64,000 bases of DNA from NCBI GenBank assembly GCA_051294375.1, contig CM119265.1, forward strand, positions 17,387,172-17,451,171. Reading direction: 5' to 3'. The position numbers were made by a program, and so were the translations under genes. Below, one piece after another: positions 55,801-64,000 of this stretch (within the stretch, counting starts at the first letter, position 1; the number at the start of each line of letters is the position of its first letter). The notes beneath the pieces were generated by a model, which had not been told where the DNA came from, did not search any database, and saw nothing but the letters and a program-made list of their open reading frames with translations. Origin of the DNA: Paraspadella gotoi (taxonomy: Eukaryota > Chaetognatha).

Positions 55801-58199
55801 TGATTATTAAAGTTAAATTAAGCGTTTTAAGTTAAAACGAGCATTTTTAGAGAAAAACAAAGTTTATTTGTTTATTTACAACGATTTTTTATTTCACATA
55901 GGGACATGTTTCGGCTTTATGTATAAGCCTTCATCAGCTAATACATAAAGCCGAAACATGTTTCCTATGTGAAATAAAAAATCGTTGTAAATAAACAAAT
56001 AAACTTTGTTTTTCTCTAAATCTACATAAACAACGAAACGAAAGGAAATTAACACAACGAGCATTTTATAGTTGATCACTTATCAAAAAGTTTACTAAAA
56101 CAACAGTATTAGGCGAAATATGCGAAATGACTTTCAGATAACCTAACTGTATCATATCGCGGTTGCCTGATTACACTTATACAAGTATAAAATATCTTTA
56201 TAACTATATTTTATGAATTAATCCGTTTTAATTTTTTAATAATGTGACGTATTACCTATGAAACCTAAGCACAATAAGCATTTTTGGTATATAATTAACT
56301 AAAAGTGAGTTACACTGCGAATACTCGCGCCGAAACTGAATATCTGGACATTGAACAAGTATAGACAGTTAAATAGACAGCCATTTCTATTACCCACCAT
56401 TTTTCTGCAGTTTTGGTTATTTCTTAAAAAATAATATTTACAAAAATAAAATTCCAAAAACTCGTTTATAAGGTGAAATTTAAACAGCTCTATTACTAGA
56501 AATCTACTATTAAATTCAATAGGGGCGGGGGTTCAAAACTTTATTCTTGAAGTCTACTTTTAGGTAAAAAAAGAATTTTTTAAAAAAGTTCGATTTTAAT
56601 GCTTTTATTGTTGCTATTAAAATTACAATATTACTATATAATGATAAAACAATTTTTTAATCAATCTTAAATTTTTTTGATGGATTCTGATAGAGCATAA
56701 AAAGTTAAATAAAAAATTTAACTACAACTTTCCAAAATATTTATGTTTTCTTGGTCAAAATTAAGAAAAAGTAATAAAATTATCGAAAAATGATGATGAT
56801 GATGATTATAAATAATTTTTCATATTTTTCACATACTTATGATTAAAATATCGAAAAAAGAATTATACTTTGTGTAGACAACTTTTTGCAAGCTACCTGA
56901 ATCTGATCTTAAAAATCAAAAAATCAAAAAAAAATTTTTAGCCTTTCCTATTTATAAATAAATATTTAAAAATTAATATATTGAGTATGGAGTAATATAA
57001 AAAAAAATTGTCTATTCAAATTTTTTTAAAAATGTCTAAATTTTCGTTTGAGCAGGTGCTTAATGCAATTTCTTAACCACCTTACTGAGTTAGTCTCCCC
57101 CTAGTATTACATAAGGTTCAATCACAACACAGAAGTTGATAATGGATTAATTGAACGACAGTATACAATCCAAAATGTATTCTGTATTGAATATTATTAA
57201 TAAATAAATTTATGGCTAAATTTTACTTTCGTCGACCGCGATTTTGGCGGCTTTTGAAAAACCATTTAAAAATACATATTTTTTAAAAAAGAGTTAATAA
57301 TAAATATTACTTAACCCTAACCACCCCTAACCCTAAACCACCCTTAACCCTAACCCCCTCCCTAACCCCGGTCGGCGAAAATAAAAGTAACACAAATTTA
57401 CCTTATGATAATTGTTTTAAAAATATTTTATAAAAAAAATGTGAAAAAAATATTCGGGGGTTAATTTCTTATTCATCCACATTTTAAAGTTATTAGTATT
57501 TTAATAAACGTAAATTAGTATATAATATTTGGCTACTCAAAATGGATTTTTTTCATGACCTTACTGCTAATCCTGTTCCCATTGATTTGGTCTATCCCTG
57601 ATTTTACCCTTTTTGCTGTTCTTGGTTGTCGTGGCTATATTCATTCACGAAATCTTCATGAATCAAGTGACCCCTGGATAGCTTAACACTTTCTCCCCCA
57701 ATAGTATCGTTGCGAGAAAATACTTGAGGGATCCTATTTTCAATAAAGCGTAGATTCTGGACGGACAGTCGCCGATGACCTTCTTCACTTTGTAGTGCTA
57801 CCGGAAGACCAACTTTTTCCAAATTTACTGTCTTCTCTTTGTAAGAAGAAGTTTGTTTGTTTTCCCCGATCTCGTGATGAGACTGATTGAGCTCGACAAT
57901 ATTGCGATCATTTTGAAAAAAAATATTTTTATCTTTAATAGTTTCGATCGCATCTTGATCTATAATTTTAATTCCCTTGTGAGGCAGTCGGGCTTCGGCT
58001 AAAGTCTTGGTGAATCCTGCGATAGTTCCATTTCAGTTTTAACGTTATATAGCTATTATTAATTTTTAAACTGTTAAATATTTTTTCAGGACTTACGAAA
58101 CTTACCAATATTTTTAATACGAAGAGTCTCCTCAAGAGAATGCTTCGTTTCCAGCCAAATAATAATGATACAAAATATCACCTTATGATTTTGAACCAT
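49855..58199 (-). CDS. Secreted leucine-rich-repeat protein
   Basis: Thirteen-exon model, read from high to low coordinates: 58106-58199, 57608-58016, 55570-55672, 55300-55506, 55093-55243, 54191-54320, 53945-54127, 53300-53429, 50994-51084, 50739-50929, 50451-50665, 50337-50379 and 49855-50289. All phases agree and the product is about 793 residues. It has a signal peptide (MVQNHKVIFCIIIIWLE), a 135-residue linker, an N-terminal Cys cap (CPLSCVCKGNNISC), about five LRRs (LNVDLSGNRLHTF, LEELNLQRNRI, LKELDLSNNKI, LKSLNFESNYI, LEILNLNW), a Cys cap LCHCRWI...C, and a long charged tail with NXS/T sites. No membrane segment was found, so secretion is inferred. Exons 1, 3-8 and 13 are firmer than 2 and 9-12. 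The family is not recognised. Confidence 0.6.
51155..53255. mobile_element. Old relative of the 1.39 kb element, split by a younger copy
   Basis: 51155-51261 resembles the start of the 1.39 kb element (TAGGAGAGAATCTCGC), and 52661-53255 resembles its later part (ATGCACGATTCCGATAGCG, then TTTGATAAAGGATTTGATGT, ending TATAGTCATCTTCTA). Together they form one diverged, internally shorter copy, interrupted exactly between the GGTAAAC duplications of the younger insertion. Both lie in a large intron of the LRR gene. Confidence 0.75.
51262..52653. mobile_element. 1.39 kb non-coding element with 7-bp target duplication, copy 2
   Basis: Near-identical in sequence and length to 16011-17403, with the same first and last bases. 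It is flanked by GGTAAAC at 51255-51261 and 52654-52660. It sits within an older, diverged member of the same family, a nested insertion. No protein is encoded. Confidence 0.85.
55848..56055 (-). mobile_element. Palindromic insertion with hammerhead-like core and 12-bp target duplication
   Basis: About 208 bp flanked by AACGAGCATTTT at 55836-55847 and 56056-56067. Two arms of roughly 75 bp (55846-55921 and 55944-56020) are almost perfect inverted copies. On the minus strand the left arm reads CTGATGA, a GGCTT/AAGCC hairpin, GAAA, CATGTC (about 55935 down to 55902); the right arm repeats the part from the hairpin onward on the plus strand but lacks CTGATGA. It lies in an intron of the LRR gene. 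The unpaired 3' end ACAACGAAACGAAAGG resembles that of the insert at 6118-6289 (CACAACGAAAAGAAAG), so the two are one family. Confidence 0.7.
56500..57110 (-). repeat. Dispersed repeat family R2, copy 3 (inverted)
   Basis: Reverse-orientation copy of 10690-11215. It begins with TTAAATTCAATAGGGGCGGG and ends with CTTAACCACCTTACTGAG and a CTCCCCCTAGT block. It lies in the large intron between the second and third exons of the LRR gene model. Confidence 0.65.
57310..57385 (-). repeat. Telomere-like CCCTAA tract with GTCGGCGAAA flank
   Basis: Runs of TTAACCCTAACCACCCC followed directly by CCCCGGTCGGCGAAAATAAA. The same GTCGGCGAAA or its complement adjoins the tracts at 15340, 59850, 60465 and 62096, so tract and motif travel together. 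Confidence 0.7.
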
Positions 58200-58291
58200 G
58201 GTAACTAGAACTTCTAGCTTCAAAATTTTTACTGAGGACGATCCAGTGTCAAGGTCTACAAATAAGCGGTCCAGTGAAGAGTGGTTTTTAA
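58200..58291. promoter_or_regulatory. Shared divergent promoter region, LRR gene and PPCS
   Basis: Only 92 bp separate the minus-strand LRR start codon (58199) from the plus-strand PPCS start codon (58292). Any core promoter for both genes must lie here or within the transcribed ends. No TATA box is evident. The call rests on geometry alone. Confidence 0.5.
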
Positions 58292-59227
58292 ATGGAGACT
58301 CGAAAGTACCTCAACGAACTTTTCGACGGGGAACTTGTCGAACCGACCGTTGATATTGACGAGATTGAAAGCCGTCTCGAAACTTTTATTCGCGAAAAAC
58401 GTCGTGACAAGATTGTTCTGGTTACTTCGGGCGGAACCACAGTGCCTTTGGAAAAAAACACAGTCCGTTTCATTGACAACTTCAGCAGCGGCACGCGAGG
58501 GTCGGCCTCGACCGAGTACTTTCTTAACGCGGGATATGCGGTCGTTTTTCTGTACCGACGCTCGTCTCTTCGGCCTTTTGTTCGGCGACTTCCGGACGTT
58601 TTTGATACGTTTTTACCGACTGAGCAAGGCGATCATGCTCCTAGAGTTAGGGAAAATGTGAAAGACATCGTTCTCGGCTGTCTTTTGGACTACGACAGAA
58701 CAAAAAAGAACTTGTTGGAAGTCTCCTTTGTCTCGCTCGCTGACTACCTACATTTACTTGCCATTTGCGCCGCGAAGTTAGCTGAGTGGGAATCTCGGGC
58801 TATGCTTTACCTCTGCGCCGCCGTGTCGGATTTTTACTTACCAGCCTCAAAGATGTGTGATCACAAAGTGCAGTCTTCATCTGGACCTCTCGAGTTGCGA
58901 ATGTCTGTGACGCCGAAAATTTTGAAGGTCCTGTGCGACGAGTGGGCGCCCAGTGCTTTTGTTGTCACCTTTAAGTTGGAGACCGATCCCAATATTTTAA
59001 TGCAAAAAGCTGAAAGGGCGCTGGACGCCTACGGACATCAAGTGGTGGTGGCAAACTTGTTGGCGTCAAGAAGAAGCAATGTGAAGGTTGTTACTCGGAA
59101 CGGAGACAATATTAAAATCGCGCAGGACATTTGCTTATCAAGCGAACAAATCGCCAGGAACGAGGAGCTCGAGAAACTCATAGTAGAGTACTTAACTTTA
59201 TTACACGATGTGTTTATGAAGAGTTGA
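58292..59227 (+). CDS. PPCS: Phosphopantothenate-cysteine ligase
   Basis: Second step of coenzyme A synthesis from phosphopantothenate: ATP-dependent coupling with cysteine, cytosolic in animals. Intronless, 311 residues, the same length as the human enzyme. It has [40 protein letters not shown] (nucleotide and substrate loop), [24 protein letters not shown], the conserved [12 protein letters not shown] segment, and [13 protein letters not shown] with VVANLL near the C-terminus. All family blocks are present and in order, so it should be functional. An overlapping frame (58281-58661) is a shadow. Confidence 0.97.
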   Translation: METRKYLNELFDGELVEPTVDIDEIESRLETFIREKRRDKIVLVTSGGTTVPLEKNTVRFIDNFSSGTRGSASTEYFLNAGYAVVFLYRRSSLRPFVRRLPDVFDTFLPTEQGDHAPRVRENVKDIVLGCLLDYDRTKKNLLEVSFVSLADYLHLLAICAAKLAEWESRAMLYLCAAVSDFYLPASKMCDHKVQSSSGPLELRMSVTPKILKVLCDEWAPSAFVVTFKLETDPNILMQKAERALDAYGHQVVVANLLASRRSNVKVVTRNGDNIKIAQDICLSSEQIARNEELEKLIVEYLTLLHDVFMKS

Positions 59228-59410
59228 AGTTTGGTGTAAATCTGGTGTAATTCTGCAACCCTAATGACGAAAATCAAGTTCGTTTGTCTAATCCAGATCA
59301 GTGGAAAAAATTGATTAAACTGATTAAAATTATATTAATCGTTAAATTTTGTTAATTCCGATATTAACAGGTATCATTACAATGAACTGATTGACGAAGA
59401 AGTATCGAAA

Positions 59411-62400
59411 ATGAGCGTGACCGAACATCTTCCTTGTTTAGCTTCACTCTCTCAAGTTTTGCGAAATCCCACACAAAACCTAGCTGATGTCGTTGTAATT
59501 TTCAAGCCAGAACCAGCTCCATTTTTGTGTCACAGTTTGGTTTTGGAAGCGAGAAGTTCCAAATTTTCGCGTATGATGCAACACGCTCGTTATACACATC
59601 GCCATCACGCGGAGTGCTTTATCTCAAGATGTAAATACTTACTTGAATTAGAGCACCCCTTTCCCGTAAGTAGTTTGCTTGAAAACTATAATTACTTTTA
59701 GGCTGGCCAAAATGTATTACTTTTTATCATTACAAGTTCTGTAATACCAAACATGGGGAAAACGCTGTAACAGGACAAAAAACAGTTTTCTCCATTCTGG
59801 TATATGCGCTGACGTTGAAACAAATATGGGTTAATTTTAATTTCGCCGACCGGAGTTTGGGGGGGGGGATTAGGGGAGGTTTAAGGTTAGGGGTTGTTAG
59901 GGTTAGGGGTTGTTAGGTTATTAGGGTTAGGGTAATTAGGTTAGAATTTGAAATTTTTGTATAAAAATAAGTATTTTTAAGTGGTTTTTCAAAAGACGTT
60001 AAAACCCCGGTCTGTGAATAGTAAAGTTACCAATAAAATGACTTTTTACATTCGCCGTTAATTTTTTTTGCTTTTTATGAGCGACATATAGAAATCTTGT
60101 TACGCATAAATGAAAAAAATATTGGTAAGGGTAAAAAAAATTTTTATAACAATTTTTATTTCAAAAACTTTCTTAACTACCCTTAAACCCTAACCTCTAA
60201 GGCAGAACATAGTAAAAACTAAGAGTTCTGTAATATAAATAAGTTAATAACGTTAGAGCATCCTTGTGGGATAATTTAAAAAAAAGTTAAGATTTTATTT
60301 ATAGTTAATAATATAAAAGCATGTAAAGTTTATCAGATTATTATATTTTTGAAATTCAGAATTTTTAAAAACGGATTAGGGTAGCTTGAAAAAATAAAAA
60401 TTTCAAGATTTCCAAATTTTTATATTTTATTGATTAAAATGAGTAAAAACGGGTTTTATTTTCACCGACCGGGGGTAGGGAAGGGTTCGGGTTAAGGGTG
60501 GTTTAGGTGTGGTTATAAGGGTTGAGAGGGTTTAGGGTTAGGGTAATTAAGTAATATTAAAACAATTTTAAGCAAACAATGTCGGATCTGCCCACGATCA
60601 TTATCGGTAATTAATTAATAAATAATTAAATAATTCAAGTTAATTAATTAATTAATTAGGCAATTAATAATTTCAGCCCCAATGTTTGTTTTTAGGTCTT
60701 TTCGTTACTAACCACGACAAAAGCAATGACGATGTGAATAATGCCAATAACGATTGACTTGATTTGATTGACTGATTAATTAATTATTGATTAATTATTT
60801 TACTAATTGATTAATTAACGGATTAATTATTTGATTTATTAATACATCCTGCATTTACATTTAATATAAAAGGAAACAGAAGCATAATCAATTAGTGAAA
60901 CAGGTTTTTTTTTTTTATTTTAAACTCATTTCCACTCAACCGATTCCCTCAAAACTTGATTTCCTGCTCAAACACACACTTCCCTACCCACACACAAAAT
61001 TTTATTCAAATCCATCCATCCAATCACAAGTAATTGGTGGTTTTTGTTAAGAAAAAGGGTCATTCAATTCAACTTTAAAATAGGCTAAAATGGAGTAATA
61101 ATTCAGAAAGTTGAGCTCCTGGCGATTCCGAAAATGTATTCACTTTAAGCATTTGATGCATTCTACCCCATTTTATATCGGTTTTAATTATAATATAAAA
61201 TAAAAGAAACCTATCTGAAGAGTTGCAGGTCAAACGAAAAGGCCAATCCACCTGATATTTTTTATGAATTTTTTATTACTGAATTAGAAAAATGTAATAG
61301 AGAGACATTTTTAAATTTCAACTTGTATCCTTGAAAATGAAACGTTTTTAAACTTTAACCCTAAATTCTTTCTAACTGGAACGCGTTTATCAAAATGTCT
61401 CTCTATTACATTTTTACAAATGTTTTTAAGATTGCTAATCAAATTTTTAATTCAATATTATTGCAGTCGTTTAGGCTGCAACTCTTCAAATTCAGTGTAG
61501 ATTCATTGTAGCTCGAATTTCTTTACCATCTATTTAACTGAAGATTTTGTTCATGACTGGAAAACCAACAGAGTAACGAGATTAATTGCTTAATTCTCCC
61601 CTTCTAAACTATCCCATACCGTGTTTTAACTTCTTACCTAGAATTTTTTAATAACCAGATTGAAAAACAAATCTTTAAAAAATGTGCTTACTCATTTAAC
61701 TTAACAATTTTGTTATTTACCCATTTAAAAAAAATTATTGAAAACGGAATGTTTACATATAAATAAGAACTTATTTTTTTGTGATTACTGATGACTAAAA
61801 TGTATTTCTCGATATATTAGCTCTAACACATCAATGATTACGTATTGTTATGCTGAATGACCTTTCCTCTTAAGGTGGGACGGACGGACGGGCGGACATA
61901 ATTTTTTTTGCATAATTTATCATAATTCGATGTTCTGACATGATATAAGTGTGTGCCCGAAAATATTGAGGGGGCGGACCGACGGACCGACAAAGTGAAT
62001 TATAGAGTCGGGATCTGCTGATAAGATGCTCCGACTAAAAAAAATGTTCAAAATAAATACTTTTAAATGTTTTTTCAAAAGCCGCCATAACCGCGGTCGG
62101 CGAAAGTAAAATTTATCTGCAAAAACTATAAAAATATAGTACGATGATGATGATGGTGATTTTTAAGGGTTTGGTTTTTATTTGACCCACTTATCATCGA
62201 AATATTGAAAAAGGCATTGTGTAGACAACTGTTTATCTGAATCCGTTGCTTATTCATTGATAAATATTTAAATGCTTCAATATTATACTGTGCTTCACTA
62301 ATTAAAAAAGTGAGAGTAATTATTGATGAAGTATATGATGGACCGCATGACCGTTTAAAAAATATACGTAACATAAAAGAGTGAAATAAATTTAAAACAA

Positions 62401-63109
62401 TCATATAACAAATAATATAAAATATGCGAAAATATCTTATTTCCAACTAACGAATAATGGATCAATGAAAAAAATGTATATTACTGTGAAAAAAAGTATG
62501 TATTACTGCGCAAACTGAGACTCGATGCTAGAGGGAAAGCAAAATTCAATGGATTAACAAACCACCAACCGGTGATAGCTAAGATTGGTTCCAGTCGTCG
62601 AATAGTAAAGTTACCCATAAAATATATATTAGGCATTGTAAAAATGTCACTGAAATTTGTGATTTACAAATATGCTGTTTAATATTAAATTTTTAGTGGT
62701 TTTTTTAGCTGGGTTTTTTGTTTCGTTTTTTTTGGGGGGGGGTATTAGCGGGTTTTTTTGAGCCAACCCTTTCAACATTAGAACTTACCATTTAAAATAA
62801 ACATCGTTTCAGGTTAAAACGGCAGCTTGTGCAGCGTTCCTTTATCTATTGTACGAGGGCTACCTAACATCATGTGATTCTTCTATTAAAACCCAAGTGT
62901 ATCAACTGGTTAAGTTTCATCAAGTTGTTCCTCTTGAAGTTAGAACATGCGATGAGGTATTTCATTGGTCTGAGGCTTTATTTAGCCGCGATTTATCTGA
63001 TTTACCAACGCAAGAAAGTCTAAACGTCTCAATTGAAGACCTTCCTCAACCCGATGATTTTATCTTTAATGCTCCAACTCTTACCTCGTGGTTGTTGCTG
63101 CCAGATTAA
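59411..63109 (+). CDS. BTB/POZ-domain protein
   Basis: Two exons, 59411-59665 and 62813-63109, both phase 0 at the junction, giving 183 residues. The BTB fold is indicated by NLADVVVIFKPEPAPFLCHSLVLEARS (the D-V...H..vL..rS pattern), SSKFSRMM, LLELEHPFP, then AAFLYLLYEGYLTS and TQVYQLVKFHQV, the usual last strand and helices. The rest is short and acidic, with no Kelch, MATH or zinc-finger partner domain visible. Known BTB proteins often serve as cullin-3 adaptors, but no specific role is claimed. The 3.1 kb intron is the longest in a resolved small gene here and is filled with repeats. AATAAA at 63146-63151. Confidence 0.75.
59857..59945 (+). repeat. Telomere-like TTAGGG tract
   Basis: GGGGGGGGGATTAGGGG then GTTAGGGTTAGGGGTTGTTAG and similar units, just after TTTCGCCGACCGGAG (complement of the GTCGGCGAAA motif). 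Located in the BTB intron. Confidence 0.75.
60465..60552 (+). repeat. Telomere-like TTAGGG tract, second in the BTB intron
   Basis: CACCGACCGGGGGTAGGG followed by GGGTTAAGGGTGG and TTTAGGGTTAGGGTAATTA. Again preceded by a CACCGACCG motif, as at 59850. Confidence 0.75.
60570..62045 (-). repeat. Inverted R1 copy interrupted by an R4 copy
   Basis: 60570-61035 matches the later part of R1 in reverse (AGCAAACAATGTCGG through CTACCCACACACAAAATTTT). 61860-62045 matches its first part in reverse (TGCATAATTTATCATAATTCG, GACGGACCGACAAAGTGAAT). The stretch between, about 61130-61690, is a reverse R4 copy. R4 therefore probably inserted into this R1 element. All of this lies in the BTB intron. Confidence 0.6.
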
Positions 63110-63362
63110 AAAAAGTAAAATTTGAGGCTATATTCGTATATTTTTAATAAATTTCCATTTTGTTCGTCGTTATAAAAAATTAGCCACTATTACCATTTAT
63201 TAGTAATTGATATTAGTAATTAATATACTTTAGTTTTGATCTTTGAGTAACATTTCTGCAGCTCAAGCAAGGTAAAAGTTTCTCGAAATAATTATTTCCT
63301 TTTTTTATATGATATATCTTCCCCCTTTTGTCACGAAACCCTGTTCCCGTCGTATCCGTTAG

Positions 63363-64000
63363 TGGTCACGAATTGGAAAAAAACGAATCCAAAAAAGACT
63401 GCGATGAAAATAGAAGAACCACTTTGCGCGTTTCCCTTGGCCAGTTGCAAGAAAAGATCACTGAATACGAATTGAATGGAATCCTCGCGAAACAACTGGC
63501 ATTGTCTGGTGTCATTGTCTCTCGTCGTGGCGAGGATCTTTTGGTTTCTATGGAAACTCAGTATTGTGAGCAGGTTTTATCTGGCCGATTAACTTTATTA
63601 TTTAAAGATAAGATTTTAAATTTCGAAATTGACGATGTGCACAAGTTATGGACATTGAAAATAAAGGCCACGCGTGAAATTGATTTCAACGAAATTCGTG
63701 GTTATTTTGAAAAAATCTCGGGAGTTATTTCTATAGAAAAATTATCTTCCAACTCTTTAATTTCGGCATTCGTTTATTTTTCGAGCAAGGAAACAATTTC
63801 CAAGTTTCTTAATGAAACGGAACCCATAGAGGCCTTTGAATGGAGAATCGCGACTAGAAACAACGACAAATTGTGGAAAAAACCATATTGGTTGATAAAA
63901 GATCGGAAACTACCTTATTTGATTTTGATAAAAATGCTCAATGATGTGGCGAAGCAGAAGCTGGATTCTGTATTTTTCGTGCACCTAAACCTTTATCAAG
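63363..64000 (+). CDS. Unrecognised protein, 3'-truncated by the window edge
   Basis: An open frame continues to the last base (frame: AGT GGT CAC GAA at 63361 onward), at least 212 codons. GTTAG at 63358-63362 is the likely acceptor, so at least one upstream exon is unresolved; the first in-frame ATG is only at about 63550. The segment LWTLKIKATREIDFNEIRGYF...ISAFVYFSSKETISKFL has the alternating beta-alpha-beta look of an RRM-like fold, and LRVSLGQLQEKITEYELNG is charged and helical. No family is recognised. It begins 253 bp after the BTB stop on the same strand. Confidence 0.6.

Overview
The window is nuclear DNA of an animal, most likely an invertebrate that I cannot place further. It holds metazoan orthologues (Mondo/ChREBP bHLH-Zip, ZNF341, a Bcl-2 protein with BH1 and BH2, tristetraprolin, COP9 subunit 4, VDAC, a secreted leucine-rich-repeat protein). 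Genes are compact, with canonical introns mostly 48-220 nt long. Coding sequence is GC-balanced while introns and intergenic DNA are strongly AT-rich, and degenerate TTAGGG-type tracts fit the animal telomere repeat. I resolved 23 protein genes, 22 on the plus strand and one on the minus strand. Exon boundaries were placed by hand from splice consensus, reading phase and remembered family sequences, so they are models and not proven transcripts.

Left part (1-18.8 kb): an unrecognised RS-domain protein, elongin B, the TMEM68-type acyltransferase and a small DUF4476-like gene are separated by long repeat-rich stretches. These hold several dispersed repeat families (called R1, R2 and R4 here), two hammerhead-ribozyme-like snap-back insertions, a 1.39 kb element with a 7-bp target duplication, a tRNA-derived SINE, a pyrimidine tract and a minisatellite.

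Central block (18.8-45.2 kb): fifteen consecutive plus-strand genes with gaps mostly of 150-400 bp: TAF13, ZNF341, GATD3, Mondo, U2AF1, a PROSER3-like gene, VDAC, EMC2, CSN4, a Bcl-2-like gene, CAMKMT, tristetraprolin, NDUFB3-like, ATP5MF and DUSP23. They cover transcription, splicing, mitochondria, ER insertion, proteostasis and mRNA decay, so they are housekeeping genes and not one pathway. The shared orientation, a 19-bp gap between TAF13 and ZNF341, and pyrimidine-AG acceptor-like sites just upstream of many start codons make trans-splicing or operon-like expression worth testing.

Right part (45.2-64 kb): a gene-poor repeat field, then one minus-strand gene of about 13 exons for a secreted LRR protein. 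Its introns carry a hammerhead-like insertion and a nested transposable element. This gene is head-to-head with PPCS (coenzyme A synthesis) across a 92-bp shared promoter region. A BTB/POZ gene with a 3.1 kb repeat-filled intron follows, and the window ends inside an unrecognised gene.

The most interesting non-gene signals are the three hammerhead-like inverted-repeat insertions (two with 12-bp target duplications), the pair of near-identical 1.39 kb elements with 7-bp duplications (one nested in an older relative), and the operon-like gene array.
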